From NCBI GenBank assembly GCA_002049455.2, contig KV918798.1, forward strand, positions 1-64,000: a stretch of DNA of 64,000 bases. The letters are read 5' to 3'. The notes under the pieces are model-generated. The model did not search any database. It was not told where the DNA came from and saw nothing but the letters and a program-made list of their open reading frames with translations. Within the stretch, counting starts at the first letter, position 1. Every line of letters starts with the position of its first letter. Below, one piece after another: positions 62,488 to 64,000 of the stretch. This DNA is from Porphyra umbilicalis. Taxonomy: Eukaryota > Rhodophyta > Bangiophyceae > Bangiales > Bangiaceae. Made by a program: the position numbers and the translations under genes.

Positions 62488-63071
62488 ACAGTTTACGTCT
62501 GCGCAGTCCATTGCCCGAATATCATTGGCTTGGATTAGACAGCATTGCATGACCTCGTGATCAGCCACGAGACAGTTCAAGGCCTGGCACAGCTGCCCTG
62601 AACGGGAACTCCTCTCGTTTGGGCCTTTGTTATAGCACAGACGCCTGGGCGGGAAACCTCCCGTTCAAGGGCTTCTTGAACGGGACTCCCGTTCAGGCTC
62701 CCGTTCAAGTGTCCACTGTTCTGACGATCCTTCTCGACTGTTCGCCGTTGATCGCCTTCCACCGGAACCGTGAGCCCGTCGCGGTCCACGGATGGAAGGA
62801 TCTAGGGCGGCCACACCGGCCTGGGCAATCCCCGCCTCAGGTTGTGTTCCAACACGTTGACCTCTCCCCCTTGTCGACGCAGTGCCACTTGCGCTTGACC
62901 AACGCGCCCCGGCCCTCACCCCCGCACGCCTCCACCTGCGTCTGGGCGTCCCTATCCAGAAGAACCTCTTAGCCGCAACATTCACCGCGCTCCGACGGGT
63001 CTCCCCACCGCACGCCGCCGCTGCGCACGCTCCTGTGGGTTCTTGGCGCGTCGCAGGCCGCACCCTCAACC
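62488..63071. other. Upstream region of the carotenoid cleavage dioxygenase gene
   Basis: Likely promoter and leader of the next gene. It holds a cluster of CCCGTTCA motifs at 62599-62707; no other gene is seen. Confidence 0.5.
62599..62707. promoter_or_regulatory. Cluster of five CCCGTTCA / TGAACGGG motifs
   Basis: Copies at 62599-62606 (-), 62660-62667 (+), 62677-62684 (-), 62688-62695 (+) and 62700-62707 (+). The second and third form a 10-bp stem, CCCGTTCAAG, with a 5-base loop. The cluster ends 365 bases before the dioxygenase ATG. A regulatory role is inferred from repetition and place only. Confidence 0.5.
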
Positions 63072-64000
63072 ATGGTGCCCCTCCCCGCGGTCGCGTTTGC
63101 CGTCCCCACCCCCCATTGTCGCAGCGAATCTTTTCTCGGACGCCGCTCTCTGGGGGTGACTGTCGCCCCCACCACCCCGCGTGGCCGGCCGTCACCCCAT
63201 GGGCGGCGGTCGCCCATCCGCGCCGAGGCTGCCGACGCGGGTGTGTCGACGGGGGAGCAGACTGTGGCGGCTCCTGCCGTCCCGCCCCCGCCGGTCGTCG
63301 GGGTTGCAACGGCAGCGACGGCGGCGGCAGCGGCGAATGACGTCCCCCCAGCCGGTGCCCTGCCCCGCCGTGAGCGGTGGCCGTACGACGCGGCGCGCCC
63401 TGGCGGTTTGCCTTTTGACATGCCCTCCTTTCTCGCCGCCTACTTTACGTCGGCGACGACCGAGTACGCGTCGGTTCCCCTGCAGGTCGTGACTGGCACC
63501 CTGCCGACGGGCCTGGTCGGCACGCTCCTCCGCAACGGGCCGGGCAAGGCGTACGTCGATCCAACCAATGTGGCGCCCGGCGACAAGCCCATCCTCCCCT
63601 TTGACGGCGATGGGATGGTGCAAAAGTTTGTCTTCCCGGGCGACGGCCGCGTCCTCTACACCAACGCCTTTGTGCGCACGGACGGGTACGAGGCCGAGCG
63701 GGCCGCCGGCCGCGTCTTGTACAGGGGCGTCTTTGGCACCCAAAAGCCCCCCGGCCTGCGGCTGCCGACCCCGTGGGGCCCCGTCGACACGGCCAACGCG
63801 GGGGACTTGTCGGTCAAGCCGATTGCCAACACCAACGTGGTCGCGCACGCCGGCAAGGTGTTGGCGCTGTGGGAAAACGCGGCGCCCGTCGCCGTCGACG
63901 GGGGAAGCCTCGCCACGGTCGGGCCCGACAGCTTGGGGGGGCTCCTCTCCACCCGCGCGGGCGCCACAGTGGCCACGACGGGCGTGGCGGCGCTCGACCG
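63072..64000 (+). CDS. Carotenoid cleavage dioxygenase, 3' end beyond window
   Basis: ATG at 63072 (context AACCATGG) opens a frame that runs off the window (309 codons seen). The first 55 residues are rich in Arg/Ser/Pro/Thr with few acids and end in SPIRAEAA, a plastid transit-peptide pattern. From residue 117 the RPE65/CCD family is clear: VTGTLPTGLVGTLLRNGPG, the signature FDGDGMVQKF at 177, LYTNAFVRTDGYEAERAAG, and NTNVVAHAGKVLALWENAAP. These non-haem iron enzymes split carotenoids oxidatively at conjugated double bases of the chain. The iron-ligand histidines lie beyond the window, so catalysis and subfamily (CCD1/4/7/8 or NCED) cannot be judged. Confidence 0.94.
   Translation, partial: MVPLPAVAFAVPTPHCRSESFLGRRSLGVTVAPTTPRGRPSPHGRRSPIRAEAADAGVSTGEQTVAAPAVPPPPVVGVATAATAAAAANDVPPAGALPRRERWPYDAARPGGLPFDMPSFLAAYFTSATTEYASVPLQVVTGTLPTGLVGTLLRNGPGKAYVDPTNVAPGDKPILPFDGDGMVQKFVFPGDGRVLYTNAFVRTDGYEAERAAGRVLYRGVFGTQKPPGLRLPTPWGPVDTANAGDLSVKPIANTNVVAHAGKVLALWENAAPVAVDGGSLATVGPDSLGGLLSTRAGATVATTGVAALD

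Overview
The window is nuclear DNA from a very GC-rich, compact eukaryote. A photosynthetic red alga of the Porphyra/Pyropia type fits best. This is an inference from extreme GC in genes, almost no introns, poly-Gly/Ala/Pro expansions inside conserved proteins, and a carotenoid cleavage dioxygenase with a plastid-type leader. No sequence search was possible.

Layout. 1-31 kb is mostly host genes: a 5'-open bZIP gene (+), a P4-ATPase lipid flippase (+), an ArsH-type flavin reductase (-), a LETM1-like membrane protein (-) divergent from the nucleolar protein NOP56 (+, one intron), a hugely inflated SF3B3 splicing-factor gene (-) divergent from an RRM-R3H RNA-binding protein (+), and a small zinc-ribbon-like gene (-). 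31-34.4 kb has no recognisable gene.

34.4-42.6 kb holds an F-box/LRR gene whose F-box part and LRR part are separated by a 6.3-kb two-gene CACTA-like DNA transposon. 45-48 kb is a coding 48-bp minisatellite. 48.6-56.6 kb looks like one PIF/Harbinger element: a Myb/SANT-like partner gene (+) and a DDE transposase (-) converge on about 4 kb of tandem repeats, including a GC-rich satellite with a 308-bp higher-order period. 57.4-62.5 kb is a nest of small non-autonomous elements, including two hAT copies with 8-bp target duplications. The window ends inside the carotenoid cleavage dioxygenase gene.

A recurring feature is that several well-conserved genes change reading frame exactly at G or C homopolymers. 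Consensus error in long runs is the simplest explanation, so the disrupted frames should not be taken as proof of pseudogenes.
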